Positions 1-6,221 of a stretch of 14,084 bases of DNA are shown piece by piece. Position numbers and translations under genes: made by a program. Origin of the DNA: Verrucomicrobia bacterium UBA1263 (GTDB lineage Bacteria; Verrucomicrobiota; Verrucomicrobiia; Limisphaerales; UBA1412); contig DBVN01000043.1 in NCBI GenBank assembly GCA_002308515.1, forward strand, positions 1 through 14,084, in the 5' to 3' direction. Position 1 is the first letter of the stretch. Every line of letters begins with the position of its first letter. The notes below the pieces were generated by a model. It saw only the letters and a program-made list of their open reading frames with translations, had not been told where the DNA came from and searched no databases.

Positions 1-118
1 CTCAGAGATGCTGGTCAAGACCCTTTGTTTTTATCCATGCGAGGTTGGCGTTCGACTGTTGTCCGTCGGGGTTTCATTCAGGACCCCCTCCGGAATCTGC
101 GATTATAGACACGGATTT
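1..118. other. Unassigned left edge
   Basis: No gene can be supported here. On the minus strand a 20-codon frame (77 down to 15) starts with ATG behind a purine-rich GGAGGG stretch. On the plus strand a frame open from the edge ends with TAA at 122-124. Neither has a recognisable product and both are short enough to arise by chance. The stretch could be the edge of a neighbouring transcription unit cut by the window. Confidence 0.3.
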
Positions 119-161
119 CAATAAATAAAAACACCGGGCAAACTGCATTTACCCGGTGTTT
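119..161 (-). terminator. Rho-independent terminator of the EF-G-like gene
   Basis: A perfect 10-bp stem is formed by AAACACCGGG (129-138) and CCCGGTGTTT (152-161), with a 13-base loop. Read on the minus strand, the stem is followed by a T-rich tail (complement of 120-131). It lies about 30 bases beyond the stop codon of the EF-G-like gene, which is the right orientation and distance. The plus-strand side has no T tract, so it is assigned to the minus strand. Confidence 0.88.
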
Positions 162-190
162 ATGAAAACTACTTATCTAATTTGTTCTCG

Positions 191-2278
191 TTACGCGGAG
201 GCGGAATCTTTCGGTTCTTTGCTCTTGGCAATGACCTTGGCTTCCATTTCCTTCGGCATTTCCTCGTAGTGACTGAACTCTTCCGTATGGATGCCGCGGC
301 CGCCTGTTAAGGAGCGCAGCGCGGAAGCATAACGGTAAAGTTCCATCGCGGGCACCATGGCTTTGAGGACCTGGTTCGCGCCTTCGGATTCCATACCCTG
401 GATCTTGCCGCGGCGGCTGGAGAGGTCACCCATGACCGCGCCCATGCAGGCTTCGGGTGTGGTGATCGTCACTAAATAAATAGGTTCGAGCAGACAAGGC
501 TTGGCCGCCAGGAAGGATTCCTTGAAGGCTTCTTTGCCGGCGATCTGGAAGGCGATATCCTTGGAGTCCACCGGGTGCATCTTGCCATCGTAGAAGTCCA
601 CCTTGACGTCTTCGATGCGGTAACCGGCCAGGATACCTTCACGGCAGGCGGTCTTGACACCTTTTTCCACAGAGGGCACGAACGCGCGGTCCACGTTCTG
701 ACCCACGAGGGATTGGATGAATTCGATGCCTTCACCACGCTGCTTGGGTTCGATGCGCATCCAGACTTCAGCGAACTGACCCGCGCCGCCGGATTGTTTC
801 TTGTGGCGGTATTTGGCTTCACCTTTGCCTTTAATGGTCTCACGGAAAGGAACTTTAGGCTCGATCAGGTTGAAGTCCACATGATAGCGCTGGCGGATCT
901 TCTCGGAAACGACTTCCATGTGCAGGTCACCCTGGCAGGAGATCACAGTCTGATGGAGTTCCGCGTCCACAGTGTAGTGGAAGGAAGGATCTTCGGAGTG
1001 GATCTGAGCCAGACCGACGGCCATCTTTTCTTCCTCACCTTTGACCTTGAGGGAGAGAGCCGCGTGGATGTTCGGACGAGGGAACTCAATCGGCGGCAGG
1101 ATGACGGCCTTCTTAGCCGGAGAGAGTGTGTCGCCGGTGTGAGTGGATTTCAGTTTCACGACCGCGCCCACATCACCGCAGACCAGCTTGTTGACCGCGG
1201 TGCGGTTCTTGCCGTTGAGGGAGAATATCTGTGTGACACGTTCCGCGACATTGGATTGCGTATTGAGTAAATCGGAACCGGAGACGAGGTCGCCGGAGAA
1301 AATGCGAACCAGGAGCATATCACCCACATGGGATTCGCTTAAGGTCTTGAACACGAAGACGACCGGATCACCGGACTTGGGATCGACAACGACATCTTCA
1401 CCATTGGGAGTCTTGCCAGTGATCGGAGCGCAATCCAGCGGACTGCAGCCGTACTTGGCAATGAAGTCCAGCATCGGCTGGATACCGACATTGCGTTCCG
1501 CGGAAACCGCGAAGAGAGGAACGATAGAGCGTTTGCACAGAGCCTTTTGGATATTGGCTTCCACTTCTTCGGGAGAGAGAGTTCCGTTTTCCAGGAATTT
1601 TTCGGTCAGTTCATCGCTGACTTCCGCGACATGTTCCAGCAGGGCTTCATAATAACCCTGGGCACGGTCTTTCAATTCCCCTTCGACCGGGGCTTTGGTA
1701 AACTTGCCGGAGCCGTCTTTTTGATAGGTCAGCACCTGCATGGAGAGAACGTCCACGATCTGGTTGAAATCGAGACCCGGGTTGACCGGGAAGGTCAGGG
1801 GAACGGGAGTGATGGAGAAGTTCGTGTTGACTTCTTCCAAACGTGTTTCAAAATCAGCATGTTCTCTGTCTAACGCGTTGACCGCGAGCATGACCGGCTT
1901 GTTAGAGTTGACAGAGTGGTTCCAGACGGTATCAGTTCCGATCTGTACACCTGTTTCGGCATGGATAACGATCAGAGAAGAATCGCTTGCGCGGATGGCA
2001 CCCAATGACTCACTGATGAAATCCAGATAACCCGGAGTGTCAATGAAGTTGAGTTTTTTCTCGTTCCAGTCGCAGCATAACAGGGATGTTTGAATAGATA
2101 TCTTCCGTTTCTTTTCTTCATCTGTGAAGTCGGAGTAGGTGGTCCCATTTTCAATAGAACCGAGACGGTTAATGATCCCGCCGTTCATCAGAATTGCTTC
2201 ACTTAACATTGTTTTTCCGGAAGACGCGTGGCCCAGGATGGCAAAATTGCGAATCTCACCTGTTTGATATTCTTTCAT
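191..2278 (-). CDS. EF-G-like translational GTPase (fusA paralogue)
   Basis: This 695-aa protein has the full five-domain length and order of elongation factor G, the GTPase that drives ribosomal translocation. Visible are the P-loop GHASSGKT (16-23), G3 DTPG (80-83), G5-like VSA (about 261), a domain IV with the GGAGQF loop, and a domain V with LLEPIY and SRRGKIQGME. Several GTPase signatures differ from canonical EF-G. The histidine after DTPG is Tyr84, the G4 motif NKxD is NALD (134-137), and the switch I RGITI is RKISI (58-62). DTPGY is, from memory, a feature of the EF-G-2/EF-G-like branch, so this is probably an accessory paralogue rather than the housekeeping factor. Its role may be in stress, recycling or a non-standard translation step. 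It appears monocistronic, with a promoter candidate at 2315-2343 and a clear terminator. ATG at 2278 is the natural start because the P-loop begins at residue 16; the ribosome-binding site is weak. Confidence 0.93.
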   Translation of the reverse strand: MKEYQTGEIRNFAILGHASSGKTMLSEAILMNGGIINRLGSIENGTTYSDFTDEEKKRKISIQTSLLCCDWNEKKLNFIDTPGYLDFISESLGAIRASDSSLIVIHAETGVQIGTDTVWNHSVNSNKPVMLAVNALDREHADFETRLEEVNTNFSITPVPLTFPVNPGLDFNQIVDVLSMQVLTYQKDGSGKFTKAPVEGELKDRAQGYYEALLEHVAEVSDELTEKFLENGTLSPEEVEANIQKALCKRSIVPLFAVSAERNVGIQPMLDFIAKYGCSPLDCAPITGKTPNGEDVVVDPKSGDPVVFVFKTLSESHVGDMLLVRIFSGDLVSGSDLLNTQSNVAERVTQIFSLNGKNRTAVNKLVCGDVGAVVKLKSTHTGDTLSPAKKAVILPPIEFPRPNIHAALSLKVKGEEEKMAVGLAQIHSEDPSFHYTVDAELHQTVISCQGDLHMEVVSEKIRQRYHVDFNLIEPKVPFRETIKGKGEAKYRHKKQSGGAGQFAEVWMRIEPKQRGEGIEFIQSLVGQNVDRAFVPSVEKGVKTACREGILAGYRIEDVKVDFYDGKMHPVDSKDIAFQIAGKEAFKESFLAAKPCLLEPIYLVTITTPEACMGAVMGDLSSRRGKIQGMESEGANQVLKAMVPAMELYRYASALRSLTGGRGIHTEEFSHYEEMPKEMEAKVIAKSKEPKDSASA

Positions 2279-2314
2279 AAACTGTTCTTATTCACACTCA
2301 AAAGTGTCGTTTTA

Positions 2315-2343
2315 ATTATCTTTTGTTACGTTAACACGTGCAA
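2315..2343 (-). promoter_or_regulatory. Candidate sigma-70 promoter for the EF-G-like gene
   Basis: On the minus strand a weak -35 TTGCAC (2338-2343) and a good -10 GATAAT (2315-2320) are separated by 17 bases. This places a start site near 2308 and gives a 5' UTR of about 30 bases. A small hairpin, ACACT with AGTGT around 2294-2307, would sit at the very 5' end of the transcript. The -35 matches only three of six consensus bases, so this is a candidate only. Confidence 0.4.
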
Positions 2344-2370
2344 TAACGATGCGGATATTCCGCAGCGTTA
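2344..2370. repeat. 27-bp imperfect palindrome upstream of the EF-G-like promoter
   Basis: TAACGATGCGGA (2344-2355) and TCCGCAGCGTTA (2359-2370) are inverted around TAT with a single A/G mismatch. The palindrome directly abuts the candidate -35 element of the EF-G-like gene. There is no T tract on either side, so it does not look like an intrinsic terminator. It could be an operator or activator site, or a leader hairpin if transcription starts further upstream. Confidence 0.5.
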
Positions 2371-2741
2371 ATTAACTCTCTCTGTTTCACCTTTATAAAA
2401 CAGAAAGGACTTAGCTTGAACCGAACCGCGTTCCGTATTCCCATAAAATGCAAGGTTATAACAGCCGGAGACCGACTCAAGATTCCTGGGGTTATCGTGC
2501 CTGTTTGGAGCCTTCAGGTCAAGGATATTCGCAGAATTTTTCATAGACGATGTCAGAAATAAAACGCTCACTTTGAATATATATAATCAATAGATATTCA
2601 ATGTGTTATATTAAATATACAGGTTCATTTCCAGAGGACAGACGGAAGGGGAAAGGCTTTGTTTTTATTACATAACTTGTTGATGGGCTAAGGAATAAAA
2701 TCAATCCTCTCAAAAAACAAAAATTTCTGCGCGAAGTTTGT
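2371..2741. other. Intergenic stretch, no supported gene
   Basis: This stretch lies between the stop codon of the sigma-54 activator and the control region of the EF-G-like gene. A minus-strand frame covers 2368-2571 (GTG start), or 2368-2544 from an internal ATG (58 aa, beginning MKNSANILDL). It has no Shine-Dalgarno sequence and no recognisable family. The part from 2580 to 2741 is AT-rich. I see no convincing intrinsic terminator for the activator gene here, so read-through toward the EF-G-like gene is possible. Confidence 0.35.
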
Positions 2742-4382
2742 TTATTTATGGGGACGCTGAAGTCCCATTTTTTTGATTCGGGAGAGTAAAGTGGTCGGTT
2801 TGATCCCCAGCAGAGCCGCGGCACCATCAGCACCTTTGATTTTCCAATTCGTTTTTTGGAGGACTTTGAAGGTGTTTTCTTTTTGCCGTTGGTTCATTTC
2901 TTCTTCGGTCAGGTAGTCCGGTTCCTGGGTATCCGCGGAAGTATTGGCCGAAGGGAAATGGACAGCAATGCCTGCGGATCTTGTATCAATGGGGATATTG
3001 AAATGGAGATTCCCTCCACGGGAAAGAATGACGGCGCGCTCCACGACATTGCGCAGTTCCCGAATGTTGCCGGGCCAATCGTAATTTTGCAGTGTTGCCA
3101 GCGCGGAACGGGTCAGTTTAGGGGGATTGCACCGCAGTTCCTTGACGGATAGATCAATAAAGTGTTTTACCAGCAGGGGGATATCATCTTTGCGTTCTCT
3201 CAGGGGCGCGACCTGGATGGGGAACACATTGATGCGGTAATAGAGATCTTCACGGAATTGTTTGGCATCCACAGCATCTTTCAGATCACGGTTAGTGGCG
3301 GCGATGATGCGGACATTCGCGGTGCGGGTTTTATCGTCGCCGACTCTTTCATAGCGTTTTTCCTGGAGAACACGCAGGAGCTTTCCTTGCATATCCAGAG
3401 GGATCTCACCGATCTCATCCAGAAAGAGTGTTCCGCCTTCCGCGGTCTCAAAACGGCCGGGACGATCCTTGACGGCTCCGGTAAAGGCTCCCTTGACATG
3501 ACCAAAGAATTCCGATTCAAAGAGTTCTTTGGGGATAGAAGCACAGTTGACACGAACCATAGGACCGTTCTTGCGGCTGCTGCGTTCATGGATCTCATAA
3601 GCGACCAGTTCCTTTCCGGTGCCGGTTTCCCCCAAAATGAGAACGGACGCGTCGGTGGGCGCAACCAGTTCGATCTGGCTGATGATCCTTTGCAGAGCGG
3701 CGCTTTGTCCCACAAGGTGACCGAATGCCTTTGTTTCCACAACAAGTTCTTTAAGATACTCATTTTGAAGTTCCAGCTGGGATTTCAGATGAAGTATCTC
3801 TTCAATGGCGCGGGCATTGAAGATGGCACCGCCAATGAAGTCCGCGAATATTCGTCCCCAAGGTTTGCCGGCTTCTTCCAGTTTATGGGTTGTAAATCCT
3901 AGAACTGCACCCAATACTTTGCCTCTGAATACAATAGGCGTTGAGGCCAGCCCCATGACATTTTTTTCTTTGATCCATTCAAATCCTTCTATGCATGAGG
4001 GGTGTTTTTTCCAGTCTGGAATGTAATTCTGCTGACCGGATTGGGTGGATTCTCCTAAGAGTCCTATTCCCAAAGGAATACGGCTGTTAGGATCGTTGAT
4101 CAGTTGATCACGGTTGGAGACATAAATGCTGGAACGGACTTTGCCAATATGCAGATGAAGACATTGGGAATGATCGGTGCAGCGGTGAGAATGGGCACAG
4201 GCAGTACAGTTGTCACCTTTTTCTAAAAGCCATATCTGGGCACAAACCACTTCATTGGTACCATTTATAATAGCATCAATCAGTTTGTTCAGCAGTGATT
4301 CCAATGAGCGTTCATGGGAAAGTTCCAGGAGAAGGTTGATCGCCCGGTTGGAATCAATGGTATATTTTGCTGTTCCGTTCAT
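2742..4382 (-). CDS. Sigma-54 activator, GAF-AAA+-Fis type (FhlA/NorR-like)
   Basis: This 546-aa enhancer-binding protein would activate sigma-54 RNA polymerase by ATP hydrolysis. An N-terminal GAF sensor domain covers about 15-195, followed by a short helical linker. The AAA+ domain covers about 222-460, with Walker A GETGTGKE (251-258), the sigma-54-contacting GAFTGA loop (298-303) and Walker B LFLDE (319-323). A Fis-type helix-turn-helix ends the protein at about 490-546, with an FhlA-like GAAALLGIKPTTLLSRIKK. The canonical ESELFGH before GAFTGA reads ESEFFGH. Inside the GAF domain are four cysteines spaced C-x2-C-x5-C-x5-C (59, 62, 68, 74), followed by LHLH; this could bind a metal or sense redox state. 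The gene is divergent from the efflux operon, which has a -24/-12 promoter and an upstream palindrome, so that operon is the likely target. The ligand is unknown. Confidence 0.95.
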   Translation of the reverse strand: MNGTAKYTIDSNRAINLLLELSHERSLESLLNKLIDAIINGTNEVVCAQIWLLEKGDNCTACAHSHRCTDHSQCLHLHIGKVRSSIYVSNRDQLINDPNSRIPLGIGLLGESTQSGQQNYIPDWKKHPSCIEGFEWIKEKNVMGLASTPIVFRGKVLGAVLGFTTHKLEEAGKPWGRIFADFIGGAIFNARAIEEILHLKSQLELQNEYLKELVVETKAFGHLVGQSAALQRIISQIELVAPTDASVLILGETGTGKELVAYEIHERSSRKNGPMVRVNCASIPKELFESEFFGHVKGAFTGAVKDRPGRFETAEGGTLFLDEIGEIPLDMQGKLLRVLQEKRYERVGDDKTRTANVRIIAATNRDLKDAVDAKQFREDLYYRINVFPIQVAPLRERKDDIPLLVKHFIDLSVKELRCNPPKLTRSALATLQNYDWPGNIRELRNVVERAVILSRGGNLHFNIPIDTRSAGIAVHFPSANTSADTQEPDYLTEEEMNQRQKENTFKVLQKTNWKIKGADGAAALLGIKPTTLLSRIKKMGLQRPHK

Positions 4383-4434
4383 AGCACCGGGAAACAGAAT
4401 AGAAAAAAAGGTACGAAAAAATCAACATTTATTA

Positions 4435-4464
4435 GTCGAAATTTTGAACGTTCAAATTTTCGAC
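4435..4464. promoter_or_regulatory. 30-bp palindrome, probable upstream activating site
   Basis: The left arm GTCGAAATTTTGAAC (4435-4449) is the inverse of the right arm (4450-4464) except for one mismatched pair. The centre is TTGAACGTTCAA. The midpoint lies about 112 bp upstream of the start site predicted from the -24/-12 element, within the usual range for sigma-54 enhancer sites. The activator has a Fis-type DNA-binding domain that acts as a dimer, which suits a palindrome. The site also falls downstream of the activator's own predicted start, so binding could reduce its own transcription. A related GTTCAAAT half-site with a facing TGAAC occurs at 4584-4600. Confidence 0.72.
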
Positions 4465-4490
4465 CCATTGCTTAGAAATGTTGTTGTAAG

Positions 4491-4520
4491 ATTATATAAT
4501 TGATTATAAGGTATTTACAA
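4491..4520 (-). promoter_or_regulatory. Candidate sigma-70 promoter for the activator gene
   Basis: On the minus strand TTGTAA (4515-4520) and a perfect TATAAT (4491-4496) are separated by 18 bases. Transcription would start near 4484 and run about 100 bases to the activator's ATG, passing through the 30-bp palindrome. The region is AT-rich and contains a second TATAAT-like hexamer, so the exact promoter is uncertain. Confidence 0.5.
4493..4505 (-). promoter_or_regulatory. IHF-like site between enhancer and -24/-12 promoter
   Basis: The minus-strand sequence AATCAATTATATA agrees with the IHF consensus WATCAANNNNTTR except at one position. It lies roughly 57-69 bp upstream of the predicted start, between the palindrome and the promoter, where a DNA bend would bring activator and polymerase together. 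The AT-rich setting makes chance matches likely. Confidence 0.3.
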
Positions 4521-4534
4521 ATGTTTTTTATAAT

Positions 4535-4551
4535 TTGGCACAAAAAATGCT
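4535..4551 (+). promoter_or_regulatory. Sigma-54 (-24/-12) promoter of the efflux operon
   Basis: TTGGCAC-AAAAA-ATGCT matches the sigma-54 consensus TGGCAC-N5-TTGC at nine of ten defined bases. The invariant GG (4537-4538) and GC (4549-4550) have the obligatory spacing. The start site would be near 4562, leaving a leader of about 63 bases before the thioredoxin-like gene. A sigma-54 activator is encoded divergently next door and a palindrome lies upstream, which makes this the best-supported regulatory element in the window. Confidence 0.87.
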
Positions 4552-4624
4552 TAGAAGGTTCGGCTGCGTTTCCCGCGGTATCATGAACACGCGTTCAAAT
4601 CAAAATGATCTATTGGAAGAGGCG

Positions 4625-4975
4625 ATGCTCACCATTGACGAAGCGAATGAAGTCAATTTTGGTGAGGTGGTCTTGTCATCCCGTGTACCGGCATGGGTCA
4701 TTTTTGGGGCGCGATGGAGTACTCCCTGCCGGGCTCTGGTTTCAACATTATCTGAAGTCCAGGCATTGCTGGGTGATCTGGCAAAACTGGTCAAAGTAAA
4801 CGCGGATGAGAGTGTTGGTTTGGGGATTTGGTACGGTGTGGATAGTTTGCCGACACTCCTTTATTTTGAAAAGGGAATGGTTCGTGCCAGGATCGTAGGA
4901 ATGTCTGATAAAAAAAATCTTCTCGCGAAGATGAAACGTATCATGGATGGTAAATTCGATGAGGAAGAAGCCTAG
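4625..4975 (+). CDS. Thioredoxin-like protein with degenerate SxxC active site
   Basis: The product is 116 aa, close to the length of classical thioredoxins. The N-terminus MLTIDEANE resembles thioredoxin starts, and the ...SLPTLLYFEKG region carries the conserved cis-proline. The active site, normally WCGPC, reads W-S-T-P-C (31-35): the nucleophilic first cysteine is serine (codon AGT) and the resolving cysteine remains. It therefore should not catalyse ordinary dithiol-disulfide exchange, but could bind partners, act as a chaperone or form mixed disulfides through Cys35. No signal peptide is seen, so it is probably cytoplasmic. ATG 4625 is chosen because GGAAGAGG precedes it and the fold starts there. 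A longer in-frame TTG at 4535 would overlap the sigma-54 promoter. It is first in the efflux operon, 29 bases before the membrane-fusion gene. Confidence 0.85.
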   Translation: MLTIDEANEVNFGEVVLSSRVPAWVIFGARWSTPCRALVSTLSEVQALLGDLAKLVKVNADESVGLGIWYGVDSLPTLLYFEKGMVRARIVGMSDKKNLLAKMKRIMDGKFDEEEA

Positions 4976-5004
4976 TTCCGGCATTATAAATAAGATTTTA
5001 CAGT

Positions 5005-6195
5005 ATGATGAAAAATAAAATTCAAAAAGTTAGGGCAATAAGCGGCATTACGACCGCTTTGCTGTGCGCGCTGGCGCTGACGGCTTGCAAGAAAGAGCAA
5101 CAGCAGCAGGCCGCGCCGCCTCCTCCGGTTGTAACCACAGTCAGTATTCAAAAATCACCTGTACTGCTTACCAGTGAATTACCGGGACGCACGGCGGCTT
5201 ACCGCATTGCTGAGATCCGTCCACAGGTCAATGGTGTCATTCTCAAGCGGCTTTTTGAAGAAGGCAGTGATGTGAAAGCGGGGGATTCCCTTTACCAGAT
5301 CGATCCCGCTCCATTCCAGGCGGCTTTGAATAATGCCAAAGCGGCGCTGACCCGCGCTGAGGCGAATCTGCCGGCTATCAAGCTGCGTGTGGATCGTTAT
5401 CAGAAGGCGTTGGAAAACAAGGCTGTCAGCCAGCAGGATTATGATGACGCGGCTTCCAACCTGAAACAGGCCGAAGCTGACATCCAGTATTACAAAGCGA
5501 TGGTGGATACAGCGGAGATCAATATGAATTATTCCAAGGTGCTTTCTCCTTTGACAGGGCGTATTGGAACTTCCTCTGTGACCGATGGCGCAACGGTGAC
5601 CGCTTATCAGCAGATACCGCTGGCCACAGTGCAGCAGCTGGATCCCATTTACGTGGATGTTCCCCAATCCACGACAGATCTGCTTGGATTGAAGAAACGG
5701 CTTCAAAACGGACAGTTGACTTATGACGGCGCTACTGTGACGGAAGTGGAGCTGATGCTGGATGATAATTCCACTTATTCTCACAAAGGAACATTGCAGT
5801 TCCGTGATGTGACGGTCGATCCTACGACTTCTACCATGACGCTTCGTATGGTGTTCCCGAACCCGGATGGAGAACTTCTGCCAGGTATGTATGTGAGAGC
5901 AATCGTGAGAGAGGGCATCAACAAGGAAGCTCTGATGCTGCCGCAGGAAACGGTGACCAGAGATCGTAAGGGAAATCCGTATGTGATGATTTACAGAGAC
6001 GGAAAGACTTATCGTCAGATGATCGAAGTGGATCGCGCGATCGGCAATATGTGGCTGGTAAAATCCGGGATCACAGAGGAAGATCATATCGTGCTTGAAG
6101 GTCTCCAAAAGATTTCTCATGAAGGCGCGGCTTCTGAAGATTACAAGGGTGTGTTCAGCAGAAATTCTGCCGGGACAGAAGAGGCCGCTCAATAA
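5005..6195 (+). CDS. acrA: RND efflux membrane-fusion lipoprotein (AcrA/MexA type)
   Basis: The 396-aa periplasmic adaptor would link the inner-membrane RND transporter to the outer-membrane channel. The signal peptide ends in the lipobox LTAC (25-28), so Cys28 should be lipidated. A Gln/Pro-rich linker follows. The lipoyl half-motif around GRTAAYRIAEIRPQVNG, the LYQIDPAPFQAA segment, a helical hairpin (about 105-165) and the second lipoyl half (SPLTGRIGTSSVTDGA) are all very AcrA-like, as is the beta-barrel region with MTLRMVFPNPDGELLPGMYV. Length is typical. The start is a tandem ATG-ATG (5005 or 5008) with only a weak ribosome-binding site, so translation may be coupled to the thioredoxin-like gene ending 29 bases upstream. 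It lies 26 bases before the transporter gene. Confidence 0.96.
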   Translation: MMKNKIQKVRAISGITTALLCALALTACKKEQQQQAAPPPPVVTTVSIQKSPVLLTSELPGRTAAYRIAEIRPQVNGVILKRLFEEGSDVKAGDSLYQIDPAPFQAALNNAKAALTRAEANLPAIKLRVDRYQKALENKAVSQQDYDDAASNLKQAEADIQYYKAMVDTAEINMNYSKVLSPLTGRIGTSSVTDGATVTAYQQIPLATVQQLDPIYVDVPQSTTDLLGLKKRLQNGQLTYDGATVTEVELMLDDNSTYSHKGTLQFRDVTVDPTTSTMTLRMVFPNPDGELLPGMYVRAIVREGINKEALMLPQETVTRDRKGNPYVMIYRDGKTYRQMIEVDRAIGNMWLVKSGITEEDHIVLEGLQKISHEGAASEDYKGVFSRNSAGTEEAAQ

Positions 6196-6221
6196 GTTTA
6201 TAAGGACTAAAGAGGAATAAT

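Noticed and set aside
575..1270. Plus-strand 231-codon open frame inside the EF-G-like gene
   Set aside because: Antisense to conserved EF-G domains, and its codon pattern follows the real gene on the other strand.
4535..4624. N-terminal extension of the thioredoxin-like protein from a TTG codon
   Set aside because: The TTG lies in the -24 element of the predicted sigma-54 promoter, upstream of the expected transcript start. The extension has no thioredoxin similarity, and ATG 4625 has a good ribosome-binding site.
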